A stretch of DNA of 64,000 bases, taken from contig NC_014640.1 in assembly GCF_000165835.1 (NCBI RefSeq), forward strand, positions 4,650,001 through 4,714,000. The letters are read 5' to 3'. Position 1 is the stretch's first letter. Each line of letters begins with the position of its first letter. Shown here piece by piece: positions 18,008 through 27,810 of the stretch. This DNA comes from Achromobacter xylosoxidans A8. Lineage in GTDB: Bacteria > Pseudomonadota > Gammaproteobacteria > Burkholderiales > Burkholderiaceae_B. A program made the translations under genes and the position numbers. The notes beneath the pieces are model-generated. The model saw nothing but the letters and a program-made list of their open reading frames with translations. It ran no database searches and was not told the origin of the DNA.

Positions 18008-21000
18008 ATGGCCAAGCAAACGATAGTCTGGACCGCGATCCCCAACGGCCGCGTGCCGGCCGGCCCCGATGCAGGCCGGCTGCGCATCTCCATCGTGGCC
18101 TCGCCGCGCCTGACGCCGCAGGCCGCGGACGAGCAGCAACTGCACGCCTACGCCGACTGGGTCAACTGGCCGCGCACGCTGGAACGGCTGCGCTTCGTGC
18201 TGAACACCGGCATGGCGGAGATCGAGCTGGAGCCGCAGGCGCAGGCCGACGCGGCGTTGTGGGAACGGCTGCTGCCCAAGACCACGCCGGTCGCCGGCTT
18301 CGTGTTCCGCGACATGAGCAAGGTCAACCTGTTTTCGTATTCGGTGGCGGGCGTGCTGGGCCTGGCCCGCAAGCACTACGGCAGGCTGGCGGTGCAGGCC
18401 ACCGGTACGCCACCCACGCTGCTGCCCTGGCGCGACGCGCATCCGGGCCTGAAGGACATGCTGGGCGACTGCGGCACGCGCACGACCTACATCTCGCTGG
18501 GCGACCGGCGCGTCGAGATGCCGCTGCCCGGCTTCGACCGCTTCTTCGACGACAGTGGCGACGGCGCCGAGCGCGTGCTGCGCTCGCAGGTCTACGGTCC
18601 GCACAGCATCTATGAGGGCCGCGCCGCAGCGCCGGGCGTGAACGCCGAGGGCAATCCCCAACCCGGGGTGAGCTTTCCGCTACGCGCCCTGCCCACCCGA
18701 TGGAACGATGGCGGGCTCGCCGGCCCCGACCAGAACCTGATGAAGCTGTGGAACTCGCAGGCCGAGTACACCCTGTTCCAGGCTAACCGCTTCTATCGCC
18801 GCGATCCACCCACGGCGCAACAACGCAGCATCCGGCGGCCGGATGGCGAGAACGTGCCCGCGCCGCCCGCCCAGCCCGAAATGGATTTCCACGCCATCGT
18901 CGCGTCCTACGGCGACTATCCGGCGCTGCTGCGCCAGCTCGGTCTGGTCATCGACTGCCTGCTGCCGGCGGACTCGCCGATCGCGCAGCAACTGGCGGCC
19001 GCACCCGCAGCGCAAGGCTATTTCTTCCTGACCCTGCGCTGGGAAGACGGCCACGACGCGGGCGACGACGCTTGCCCCGCCACCGCCTGGACGGGCGACG
19101 CGGAACGCTTCACCACGCGCCCCCGCAACCCCGCCGACCATGAGCGCGGCATGCTGAAACTGCGCCGCGCCGACGACAGCTGGAACCTGTACGAGCCGCG
19201 CAGCCCCTTCGACGTCTATCAGGCAGACCCCGACGGCGCGGCGCTCAAAACCGTGGACTTCGTGCTGAGCGCCCAGAACCTGATCGCCAAAAGCCTGGCG
19301 CTGGGCGCCGACGGCGCGGTGACCTACACCACCGGCGACAAGCAAGGCGTGGCCGCGCTGCGCTCGGGCGGCCTGGGCGTGGCGCGCCGTGGCCGCGCCT
19401 GGGAAGTGGCGCAGAACGCGGCTGCCGCGACCCTGAAGAACGCCGCCTTGTCCGGCGCGCCGGGCAGCATCGTGCTGTATGCCGAGGACCTGCTGCGCGG
19501 CTATCGCGTGGACGCGCAGCCGCAAGCGCCCGGCGATCCGCCGCCCTGGCGCTCGCTGTGCCAGCGCGCCGGCGCCTACCGCTGCACCGACGGCGGCGCG
19601 CCGCTGCAATTGCCCGACGACGAGGGCTATGTCAAAGGCGCCTCCACCAGCGGCGGCGAGGACCCGGAAGACCAATACCTGCATGAATCCCTGTTCCGCT
19701 GGACCGGCTGGAGCCTGGTGGCGCCGCGCCCCGGGCGCACCCTGCGCGACCGCGTGGACCCGGATAGCGGGGTGCAGGGCGAGACGCCGGAAGACGTGCA
19801 GGACACCGCCACGGAAAAAGGCAACGGCCTGGCGGTCAGCTTCACGGCTGCCAAGGGCAGCCTGCCGCGCCTGCGCTTCGGCATGCCCTACCGCTTCCGC
19901 GCGCGCCTGGTGGACCTGGCCGGCAACAGCTTGGCGCTCGACGATCCCTCGCTCAAGCAGGACGACAACGCCACGCAGCCGGTCGTCTACTGGCGCTTCG
20001 AACCCGTCGATCCGCCGGCGCTGGTGCAGCGTGCCCGCGTGAGCGAAGGCGAATCGCTGGAACGCATGGTGATCCGCAGCAATACCGGGTTGGATCCGGC
20101 CGCCTACCTCGACAGCCCCGACTTCAAGCAGGCCCGCCTGCAGGACGCCTCCAAGGACTTCGCGTACACGGCAGTCAACGAACGCCACGTGGTGCCGCCC
20201 AAGGCATCCCAGCTGCAATGCGAAACGCACGGCCTGTTCGACGCCATGATGGGCGATCCCGCCGGCATCAAGCAGGCCTATGAAATCGCGGCCCGCGATG
20301 CGGCCACGCTTTACGACAAGGGGCCGGACACGGACATAGAACTGGTGACGCCGCAGGCGCTGGAGCAGGTGGCGACCACCGAGCAGGTGCCGCCGCGACT
20401 GCCCTCGGCCGAGCAGCCTACCGGCGAGCGCCTGGCCGCCGGGCAGTATGTCATCCACCGCGAAGCCCAGGTGCTCACGCCCTATCTGCCGGACCCGGCG
20501 GCCGGCGGCATCGCGCTGCGCGCCCAGCCAGGCTACGCCTTGCCCGGCGTCACCGGCCCCAAGGTGCTGGGCCCCAGCGCCGTCATCGCGCAGACGCCTG
20601 CCCAGGAGCTGGTGCTGCTGGTGGCGCACGCATCCAAGTGGCCCGACACGCAGGGCTTGCGCATCGTGCTGCAAGAGCGCCGCGCCACCCTGACCGATCC
20701 GCCCTGCTCGGAGGACTTTCCCGACGATGGCCTGCCCACCTGGGACGAGGCCAAACGGGTCCTGACCTTCTACCTGCCCAAGGGCCGCATCGCCCGGCTG
20801 CGCTATTCCAGCTTTGTGAATCCCGGCCTGGCCAACACCTTCGGCATACCCGCCTGGGCGAACAACGAGGGCGAGCGCGCCACGCTGCGCCTGTCGTCGG
20901 TGCTGGGCGGCTGCTGGATGGTCACGCCCTATCGTCCGCTGGTGCTGGTGCACGCAACGCAGCAGCCGATATGCGAGCCCCTGCTGCTGATGGCCGAGGA

Positions 21001-22651
21001 ACCGCAGCGCGGGCCTGGCGATGCCCACGCGGACCTGTACGCCCGCGTGCGGCTGCACGGCCCCACCACCGGCAAGGTCGAGATCGAGGCCGACTGGCAC
21101 GAATGGGTGGACGACCTGCAGAAGCTGCGTCCGGAACGCCATGCCGGCCATGGCGTGCTGGCCGAGGTCCCCTTGTCGGAAAACTACGCGAACCTCTTCA
21201 GCCTGAGCAACGCGGTGAAGGAACAACTGAACGCCGACGGGAAGCTGCGCGCGCGCGGCGACCGTCATGAGTTCGGCGACACCCGCTTCCGGCTCATCCG
21301 CTACCGCCTGCGCGCCGCCACGCGCTTCCGCGAATACCTGCCGCCCTCGCTTTACGCGCAGACGGACAAGGTCACGCGGCTGGGGCCCATCGCCGATGGC
21401 CCGCTGGTAGAAGTGGGCGCGGACGATGACCCCGGCGCCCCGGTGCTCAGGCGCGACGGCCGGGCGCAGAACACTGTCGTGCGCGCCAGCGCGCCGCCGG
21501 ACGCCCCCGTCCTCACCTACGTGGTGCCAACCTTCCGCTGGCAGGAAACAGCGGGCGCCGGCAAGCTGGACGTGACGCGGCTGGGCAATGGCTTGCGGGT
21601 CTGGCTGGAGCGCCCCTGGTTCTCTTCCGGCGACGGCGAGCTGCTGGGCGTGGTGATCGCGGGCGACGGCCAGAACTTCACCGACATCGGCAATCCGCTG
21701 ACGCCGCTGGTGACGCAGTGGGGCATGGATCCTCTGTGGGAGACGCCCCCGCCCAAGCACAAGGCGCGCGTGTCGGACTTCTCCGCGCGCGTCACCGACG
21801 AGCAGGTCTACCTGCAGGAAATCCCGTCCCAGCTGGTCCACGTGGTCGGACACCGCGTGCGCTGGAGCGAGGAACGCGCGCGCTGGTATTGCGACATCGA
21901 ACTCGATCCCGGCCGGACCTACATGCCCTTCGTGCGCCTGGCGCTGGCGCGCTATCAGCCCAACGCCATCAGTTCCGCCAAGCTGTCGCGGGTGGTGCAG
22001 GCCGAGTTCTCCCAGGTGCTGCCGCGCCGACGCGCGGTGTTCGAAATCAAGCGCGGCCGGCTGACGTTCAGCCTGCGCGGCGTGGTCCCCAAGCATGGGC
22101 CCATGAAGTTCCCGCTGGACTCCGAGTACCTGAACATCTCCTTCATCCCCGGCATAGGCCAGACCGCCGAAAGCGGCCGCAACCGCGTGGAACTGGTGCT
22201 GCAGACGCGCGATCCGGCGTTGGACAGCGACCTGGCCTGGAGCGATGCCAAGGTGCTGGCATCGGGCCTGCTGGACCCGGCGGGACCGCCCCCCCAGCCG
22301 TCCGGCCCGGGCCCCATCCTCATAGACCGCATGCGCGAGCTGCCCATCCTGGAAACCGCCACGCCCACGACGCTCGCCGATCTTTCGCGCCTGGGCAACG
22401 TGGTGGTCGGCCCGGTGGTACGTTTTCCGCCCGTGCTGGAAGGCCCTCTGTTGGGGGAACTGCTGGACCCGGTCATCTGGACCGCCAGCGCCGCGCTCCC
22501 CGACAGCGGCGGCAAGCCGGTGCGCATCGCGGTGCGCGAGTACGAGCGCTACTACACCGACAGCGCTGTGCCCGAACGGCGCGCCGGCGCCACGCAGCAG
22601 CGCCGCGTGGTGGAGGAAAGGCTGGTGTACTCGGCGTTCTTCGGGCTCTAA
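18008..22651 (+). CDS. Giant protein of unknown function, 1547 aa (second gene of the cassette)
   Basis: Not recognised. ATG 18008 follows the previous stop by 9 bases with AGGA in between, so the two are one operon. There is no signal peptide or membrane helix. The sequence looks like a chain of beta-rich modules: an Ig/fibronectin-like segment near residue 617 (RLRFGMPYRFRARLVDLAGN); a distinctive block near 975-995 (RPLVLVHATQQPICEPLLL) useful as a search key; and KVEIEADWHEWVDD and TYVVPTFRWQETAGAG further on. Earlier blocks include FHAIVASYGDYPALLRQLGL and ESLFRWTGWSLVAPRPGR. I see no catalytic motif I would defend. The pairing with the preceding 1392-residue protein suggests one complex. 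Confidence 0.85.
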   Translation: MAKQTIVWTAIPNGRVPAGPDAGRLRISIVASPRLTPQAADEQQLHAYADWVNWPRTLERLRFVLNTGMAEIELEPQAQADAALWERLLPKTTPVAGFVFRDMSKVNLFSYSVAGVLGLARKHYGRLAVQATGTPPTLLPWRDAHPGLKDMLGDCGTRTTYISLGDRRVEMPLPGFDRFFDDSGDGAERVLRSQVYGPHSIYEGRAAAPGVNAEGNPQPGVSFPLRALPTRWNDGGLAGPDQNLMKLWNSQAEYTLFQANRFYRRDPPTAQQRSIRRPDGENVPAPPAQPEMDFHAIVASYGDYPALLRQLGLVIDCLLPADSPIAQQLAAAPAAQGYFFLTLRWEDGHDAGDDACPATAWTGDAERFTTRPRNPADHERGMLKLRRADDSWNLYEPRSPFDVYQADPDGAALKTVDFVLSAQNLIAKSLALGADGAVTYTTGDKQGVAALRSGGLGVARRGRAWEVAQNAAAATLKNAALSGAPGSIVLYAEDLLRGYRVDAQPQAPGDPPPWRSLCQRAGAYRCTDGGAPLQLPDDEGYVKGASTSGGEDPEDQYLHESLFRWTGWSLVAPRPGRTLRDRVDPDSGVQGETPEDVQDTATEKGNGLAVSFTAAKGSLPRLRFGMPYRFRARLVDLAGNSLALDDPSLKQDDNATQPVVYWRFEPVDPPALVQRARVSEGESLERMVIRSNTGLDPAAYLDSPDFKQARLQDASKDFAYTAVNERHVVPPKASQLQCETHGLFDAMMGDPAGIKQAYEIAARDAATLYDKGPDTDIELVTPQALEQVATTEQVPPRLPSAEQPTGERLAAGQYVIHREAQVLTPYLPDPAAGGIALRAQPGYALPGVTGPKVLGPSAVIAQTPAQELVLLVAHASKWPDTQGLRIVLQERRATLTDPPCSEDFPDDGLPTWDEAKRVLTFYLPKGRIARLRYSSFVNPGLANTFGIPAWANNEGERATLRLSSVLGGCWMVTPYRPLVLVHATQQPICEPLLLMAEEPQRGPGDAHADLYARVRLHGPTTGKVEIEADWHEWVDDLQKLRPERHAGHGVLAEVPLSENYANLFSLSNAVKEQLNADGKLRARGDRHEFGDTRFRLIRYRLRAATRFREYLPPSLYAQTDKVTRLGPIADGPLVEVGADDDPGAPVLRRDGRAQNTVVRASAPPDAPVLTYVVPTFRWQETAGAGKLDVTRLGNGLRVWLERPWFSSGDGELLGVVIAGDGQNFTDIGNPLTPLVTQWGMDPLWETPPPKHKARVSDFSARVTDEQVYLQEIPSQLVHVVGHRVRWSEERARWYCDIELDPGRTYMPFVRLALARYQPNAISSAKLSRVVQAEFSQVLPRRRAVFEIKRGRLTFSLRGVVPKHGPMKFPLDSEYLNISFIPGIGQTAESGRNRVELVLQTRDPALDSDLAWSDAKVLASGLLDPAGPPPQPSGPGPILIDRMRELPILETATPTTLADLSRLGNVVVGPVVRFPPVLEGPLLGELLDPVIWTASAALPDSGGKPVRIAVREYERYYTDSAVPERRAGATQQRRVVEERLVYSAFFGL

Positions 22652-22676
22652 AAAAAAGGGGTGCCCGAAGGCACCC
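22651..22676 (-). terminator. Intrinsic terminator of aceA
   Basis: Read on the minus strand, GGGTGCC-TTCG-GGCACCC (22676-22659) is a seven-pair stem with a UUCG tetraloop, followed by C and seven T (22657-22651). It lies 50 bases after the aceA stop and abuts the stop of the convergent giant gene. The U-run serves the minus strand only. Confidence 0.9.
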
Positions 22677-22725
22677 AAATCCACCCTACAACAGCAACTA
22701 CAACTGCATAACTCTCCTGCGGCGC

Positions 22726-24045
<1,320 letters not shown>

Positions 24046-24370
24046 GGTGATGCTCCTGGTCAGTGATGGGGAAGACTTCAAAAGATTCGCGTCCTGCGTT
24101 GCGTGAATCGTTGGACAAAGTCTATGCCTCTGCTGCGGAGCAATGTGGGCTTATGTCTTATACAAGACGAAAAATATTATCCTTATAAATCAATTATTTA
24201 TAAATTCAATTTCGTATTGCGAAACGCAATTATCATCTGTGAAATGGGTTCCCGCTGCTGCGCAGCAGCGGCTTTCACATGACGAAGGTTACATTTCACG
24301 ATATGGAAAATCAGGCTTTTTTGCCAACGCCTACAATGCGCTCATTCTTCAAGTTTCCGATGACTCCGCT
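24046..24370. promoter_or_regulatory. Divergent regulatory region between aceA and queF
   Basis: No gene is seen in these 325 bases. The centre is AT-rich, unlike the surroundings. It holds an inverted repeat GTCTT-ATAC-AAGAC (24155-24168); near-identical direct repeats TTATAAATCAATT (24183-24195) and TTATAAATTCAATT (24198-24211); and a perfect inverted repeat ATTGCG-AAA-CGCAAT (24216-24230). A 20-base palindrome (24252-24271) is framed by GTGAAA (24239-24244) and TTTCAC (24273-24278). CATTTCAC (24292-24299) could pair with GTGAAATG (24239-24246) instead. I could not match a preQ1 aptamer. Confidence 0.6.
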
Positions 24371-25195
24371 ATGACGCTGTCCCACGGCCCGCTGGGCCAG
24401 AGCGTGGCCTACGCCTCGCAATACGACCCCTCGCTGCTCTTCCCCATCGCCCGGTCCCACAACCGCGCTGCGCTGAACCTGGAAGCAGGCAAGCTGCCCT
24501 TCACCGGCGTGGACCTGTGGAACGCCTACGAGCTGTCGTGGCTGGACGCCAAGGGCAAGCCGCGGGTGGCCATGGCCACCTTCTCGGTGCCGGCCGACAG
24601 CCCCAACATCATCGAGTCCAAGTCCTTCAAGCTTTACCTGAACTCGTTCAACCAGACCCGCCTGGTCAATTCGGCCGCCTTGCGCGGCCGTCTGGAACGC
24701 GACCTGAGCGCCGCCGCCGGCGCGCCGGTGGGGCTGGATTTCTTCCTGCCGCAGCGTTTCTCCGAATTGCAGATGGGCGAGCTGGCCGGCATCTATATAG
24801 ACAAGCTGGACATCGAGATCGACACCTACGAGCCCGCGCCCGAAGTGCTGCGCACCCGCCCGGGCGAAGTGGTCGAGGAAACGCTGGCTTCGCGCCTGTT
24901 GAAATCGAACTGCCCCGTGACGGGCCAGCCCGACTGGGCCAGCGTGCAGATCCGCTACCGCGGCGCGCCGATAGACCGCGAGTCGCTGCTGCGCTATGTG
25001 GTGTCGTTCCGCCAGCACGCGGAGTTCCACGAGCATTGCGTCGAGCGTATCTTCAGCGACATCATGCAGGCCTGCCGGCCAGAGCAGCTGACGGTCTATG
25101 CGCGCTACACGCGCCGCGGCGGGCTGGACATCAACCCGTGGCGCAGCAACTTCGAAGCCGGCCCGCCGGCGGACGTGCGCACCGTCCGCCAGTAG
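24371..25195 (+). CDS. queF: NADPH-dependent 7-cyano-7-deazaguanine reductase QueF (long, YqfO/E. coli type)
   Basis: A 274-residue QueF reducing preQ0 to preQ1 in queuosine synthesis. The motif [12 protein letters not shown] is at 82-93, and the catalytic cysteine is C181 in [28 protein letters not shown] carries the conserved C-terminal His/Glu. The length matches the two-domain proteobacterial form. ATG 24371 gives [12 protein letters not shown], the expected N-terminus; the frame is open further upstream into the AT-rich control region. It ends 15 bases before the convergent peroxidase gene. Confidence 0.96.
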   Translation: MTLSHGPLGQSVAYASQYDPSLLFPIARSHNRAALNLEAGKLPFTGVDLWNAYELSWLDAKGKPRVAMATFSVPADSPNIIESKSFKLYLNSFNQTRLVNSAALRGRLERDLSAAAGAPVGLDFFLPQRFSELQMGELAGIYIDKLDIEIDTYEPAPEVLRTRPGEVVEETLASRLLKSNCPVTGQPDWASVQIRYRGAPIDRESLLRYVVSFRQHAEFHEHCVERIFSDIMQACRPEQLTVYARYTRRGGLDINPWRSNFEAGPPADVRTVRQ

Positions 25196-25210
25196 GACCC
25201 CGCAACCGCC

Positions 25211-26212
25211 CTACTTCACAAAGGGTTCGGGCCGCGGCGTGTCGTCCGCCGACGGCGGCAGCACCGGATACTGGAAGGCCGGCTGATCGCCCGTCAGCGT
25301 CTTCAGGAACGCCACGATCTGCGCGTTCTCATCCGGCGTGAAGGTCCGGCCCAGCTGCAAGCGGCCCATCACATCCACGGCCTGCGTCAGCGTGGCTGCC
25401 TCGCCGTCATGGAAGTACGGATAGGTCAGCGCCACGTTGCGCAGCGTCGGCACCTTGAAGTTGAAGCGGTCGGCGTCCTTGCCCGTCACCGCCGCGCGGC
25501 CCTCGGCCTTGTTCTCGGTGACGTAGGGCGTGACCAGGCCCATCTTCTGGAACGAATTGCCGCCCACCGCCACGCCGTTGTGGCAGGCCACGCAGCCGCT
25601 GTTCTTGAACAGTTCGTAGCCCGCCAGCTCGCGCACCGTCAGCGCCTTCTGGTCGCCGCGCAGCCACTGGTCGAAGCGCGAGTTGGGCGTCACCAGCGTT
25701 TCCTCGAACGCGGCCAGGGCGCCGGTGACCTCTTCGATCGTGATGTCGTCCTTGCCGAAGACCTGCTTGAATTCCGCCCGATAGCCGGGGATGGAGTTCA
25801 GCACCTGCACCGCCAGCTCGTGGGTGGAGGCCATTTCCATGGGGTTGGCGATGGGGCCGCCCGCCTGCTCGCGCAGATCCTTGGCGCGGCCGTCCCAGAA
25901 TTGGGCGATGTTCAGGCTGGAATTGAGCACCGTCGGCGAGTTGATCGAGCCCTGCTGCCACTTGTGGCCGATCGAGGCCTTGAGATTGTCCGATCCGCCC
26001 ATGCCCAGGTTGTGGCAGGAATTACAGGAAATCGCGCCCGAGCGCGACAGGCGCGGATCGAAGAAGAGCTTCTTGCCCAGCTCGACCTTGGCCGGCTCCT
26101 TGATGACCGCCGGCTCGACCGGCTGTATCGGTTCCTGCGTGGCCGCGCTGGCCAGACCCATCCAACTGCCCAAGGCGACCCCTGCCGCCAGCAACGCGCT
26201 TGCCCTTCTCAT
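25211..26212 (-). CDS. Periplasmic di-haem cytochrome c peroxidase
   Basis: A 333-residue protein with a signal peptide ending about residue 23 (LASA-ATQEP). It has two c-type haem motifs: CNSCH (63-67) in the family block LFFDPRLSRSGAISCNSCHNLGMGG, and CVACH (207-211). NSPTVLNSSLNIAQFWDGRAKDL and VPTLRNVALTYPYFHDG are also typical. It reduces hydrogen peroxide with electrons from cytochrome c or the quinol pool. ATG 26212 follows AGGAG. A perfect 9-base inverted repeat lies 14 bases upstream and may set its regulation. Confidence 0.95.
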   Translation of the reverse strand: MRRASALLAAGVALGSWMGLASAATQEPIQPVEPAVIKEPAKVELGKKLFFDPRLSRSGAISCNSCHNLGMGGSDNLKASIGHKWQQGSINSPTVLNSSLNIAQFWDGRAKDLREQAGGPIANPMEMASTHELAVQVLNSIPGYRAEFKQVFGKDDITIEEVTGALAAFEETLVTPNSRFDQWLRGDQKALTVRELAGYELFKNSGCVACHNGVAVGGNSFQKMGLVTPYVTENKAEGRAAVTGKDADRFNFKVPTLRNVALTYPYFHDGEAATLTQAVDVMGRLQLGRTFTPDENAQIVAFLKTLTGDQPAFQYPVLPPSADDTPRPEPFVK

Positions 26213-26225
26213 TTGCTTCTCCTGA

Positions 26226-26256
26226 GTAATGACCACTTCACTGACAAGGTCATTAC
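26226..26256 (-). promoter_or_regulatory. Perfect inverted repeat before the cytochrome c peroxidase gene
   Basis: GTAATGACC (26226-26234) and GGTCATTAC (26248-26256) match without error over nine bases with a 13-base spacer. The repeat ends 13 bases from the ATG, next to the ribosome-binding site. That suits a repressor operator near the start of transcription or an RNA hairpin near the ribosome-binding site. The cognate regulator is unknown. Confidence 0.6.
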
Positions 26257-26294
26257 ATCAGAGAGACGCCGCATCAACCTTGCGTAGGGTCAAA

Positions 26295-26318
26295 CCGCCG
26301 GGGCGCCCGCCCCGGCGG
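26295..26318 (-). terminator. Hairpin downstream of the MFS gene
   Basis: CCGCCGGGGCG (26295-26305) and CGCCCCGGCGG (26308-26318) are perfectly complementary. The hairpin starts 3 bases after the MFS stop, and TTT follows on the minus strand. It is likely a terminator before the peroxidase gene. Confidence 0.6.
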
Positions 26319-26320
26319 GT

Positions 26321-27625
26321 TCAGGATCGTGCGGCAGCCGAGGCCGGGGCCGCGGGTTCCGCGCGGCGCGCCTGCACCGCGATCCATTGCGCCAGGAAGG
26401 CCGCGGCGGCGAACGCCACGCCGGCACCCACCCAAGGACCCTGGCGCAGGCCGGCGTCCAGCAACAGGCCGAATGCCAGCGGGCCCAGCGCCGAGCCCAC
26501 GTCCATGCCGGAATACACCAGTCCATAGACGGATCCGGTGGATCCCTTGGGCGTGACGCGGCGGATCAGCATGTCGCGCGACGGCGCCGCCACGCCGGAG
26601 CAAAAGCCAGCCAGGGCCACCACGGGCGCGGCCAGGACTGCGGGTACCAGGCCCAGCGCCAGCACCACCAGGGTCAAACCCGCCAGGATCAGCGCCACCA
26701 TTACGGTGCGCTCGGTGCGCGGATTGGCCGAGACCAGGAAACCGCCCGCGGCCATGCCGACGGCGGAAGCCACCATATAGCCGGACAGCGCCGAACTGGC
26801 GGCGACCTTGGACAGGTCATACAGCTGGCCCAGCAAGGGAATGGTGTAGTTCTGCACCGAGGACAGCGCGATGGAGGTGCAGGCGAAGAACAGGAATGCG
26901 CCCCACAGCGCCGGCTTGGACAACAGCGTGGCCAGCGTGGTCAGCACGCTTTCCTGGGGTTTCGCGGCGGGCTTGGCGGCAGCCTTGCCGGTTTCCGCGT
27001 CCGCATGGCCTTCCAGCGGCGACGGGCCGCCAAGCAGGTCGCGGCCTAGTATCGTCAACAGCAGCACCAGCGCCACCAGCCCGGCGGCGCTATAGGCCGC
27101 CACGCGCCAGTCCGCCAGCAAGGTGATGCTGGTCATGAAAACGGGGGTCAGCGCCCAACCCAGGTTGCCCGTCAGCCCGTGCGCGGAGAACGCGTGCCCC
27201 AGCCGCGCTGCGGAAACCCGATGGTTGATGATGGAATAGTCGGCAGGATGGAACACGGAATTGCCGATGCCGCCCACGACCGCCGCCGCAATCAGCATGG
27301 CGTAGCCGTTGGCCGATCCGATCAGCACTCCCGACAGCACGAAACACGCCAGCCCGAACCACAGCACCGGCCGCGCACCGATCCGGTCGACCACGAAGCC
27401 CGAAGACGCCTGGCCGATGCCGGACACCACGTAGAACGTGGACACCAGCAGCCCAAGGCGGGCGAAGTCCAGGCCGAACTCGTTGCCCAGCGAGACATAG
27501 AGCGAGGGCAGCACCAGTTGGAAGAAGTGGGAGGAAGCATGGGCCACGCCGATCAGCATGATGAGCTTCCAGTCGCGCCGGCGGGCGGCGGCGTCCAGGG
27601 CCAGGGTATTCGCAGCGGTGTTCAT
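26321..27625 (-). CDS. MFS transporter
   Basis: A 434-residue major facilitator with twelve predicted helices in two halves, linked by a loop (about 208-238) with HADAETGKAAAKPAAKPQ. The conserved loop between helices 2 and 3 reads GFVVDRIGARPVLW. HASSHFFQLVLPSLYVSLGNEFGLDFARLG at the start resembles drug-efflux members such as fosmidomycin-resistance (Fsr) proteins. Export of a small molecule is likely; the substrate is unknown. It is transcribed as the peroxidase is, but separated from it by a hairpin. Confidence 0.9.
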   Translation of the reverse strand: MNTAANTLALDAAARRRDWKLIMLIGVAHASSHFFQLVLPSLYVSLGNEFGLDFARLGLLVSTFYVVSGIGQASSGFVVDRIGARPVLWFGLACFVLSGVLIGSANGYAMLIAAAVVGGIGNSVFHPADYSIINHRVSAARLGHAFSAHGLTGNLGWALTPVFMTSITLLADWRVAAYSAAGLVALVLLLTILGRDLLGGPSPLEGHADAETGKAAAKPAAKPQESVLTTLATLLSKPALWGAFLFFACTSIALSSVQNYTIPLLGQLYDLSKVAASSALSGYMVASAVGMAAGGFLVSANPRTERTVMVALILAGLTLVVLALGLVPAVLAAPVVALAGFCSGVAAPSRDMLIRRVTPKGSTGSVYGLVYSGMDVGSALGPLAFGLLLDAGLRQGPWVGAGVAFAAAAFLAQWIAVQARRAEPAAPASAAARS

Positions 27626-27689
27626 TGCAGGCAGCCGCGGTCAGCGGCGGGTGGCGCGGCGCCAGGGGCGATGCGCAGGTTGTCTCCGG

Positions 27690-27713
27690 CAACGCCCGGT
27701 GCTCCGGGCGTTG
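27690..27713. terminator. Strong hairpin between pgsA and the MFS gene
   Basis: CAACGCCCGG (27690-27699), loop TGCT and CCGGGCGTTG (27704-27713) form a perfect ten-pair stem 65 bases before the MFS start. There is no U-run, so it may be a terminator or part of the MFS leader. Confidence 0.45.
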
Positions 27714-27763
27714 GACTATGAGGCGCCATGCCGGACATGCCGGCCGATCGCTCTTTATACGTG

Positions 27764-27796
27764 ACGGCGGCCGCCTTGCGCGAGCCGGGCCGCCGT
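27764..27796 (-). terminator. Hairpin after pgsA
   Basis: ACGGCGGCC (27764-27772) and GGCCGCCGT (27788-27796) pair over nine bases with a 15-base loop, starting 15 bases beyond the pgsA stop. It probably closes the long minus-strand operon. The U-run is weak. Confidence 0.5.
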
Positions 27797-27810
27797 TGTG
27801 CAAACCAATA

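Noticed and set aside
18680..22684. A 1334-codon minus-strand frame antisense to the second giant gene
   Set aside because: Composition is His/Gln/Arg/Gly-rich with no domain, as expected for the complement of a GC-rich coding frame. The plus strand has the ribosome-binding site and promoter.
24239..24370. preQ1 riboswitch in front of queF
   Set aside because: None of the conserved aptamer cores could be matched. The paired elements are reported as an unassigned leader only.
27626..27810. Possible tRNA gene between pgsA and the MFS gene
   Set aside because: I looked for a cloverleaf and found only two simple GC hairpins; no T-loop GTTCGA-type sequence is present.
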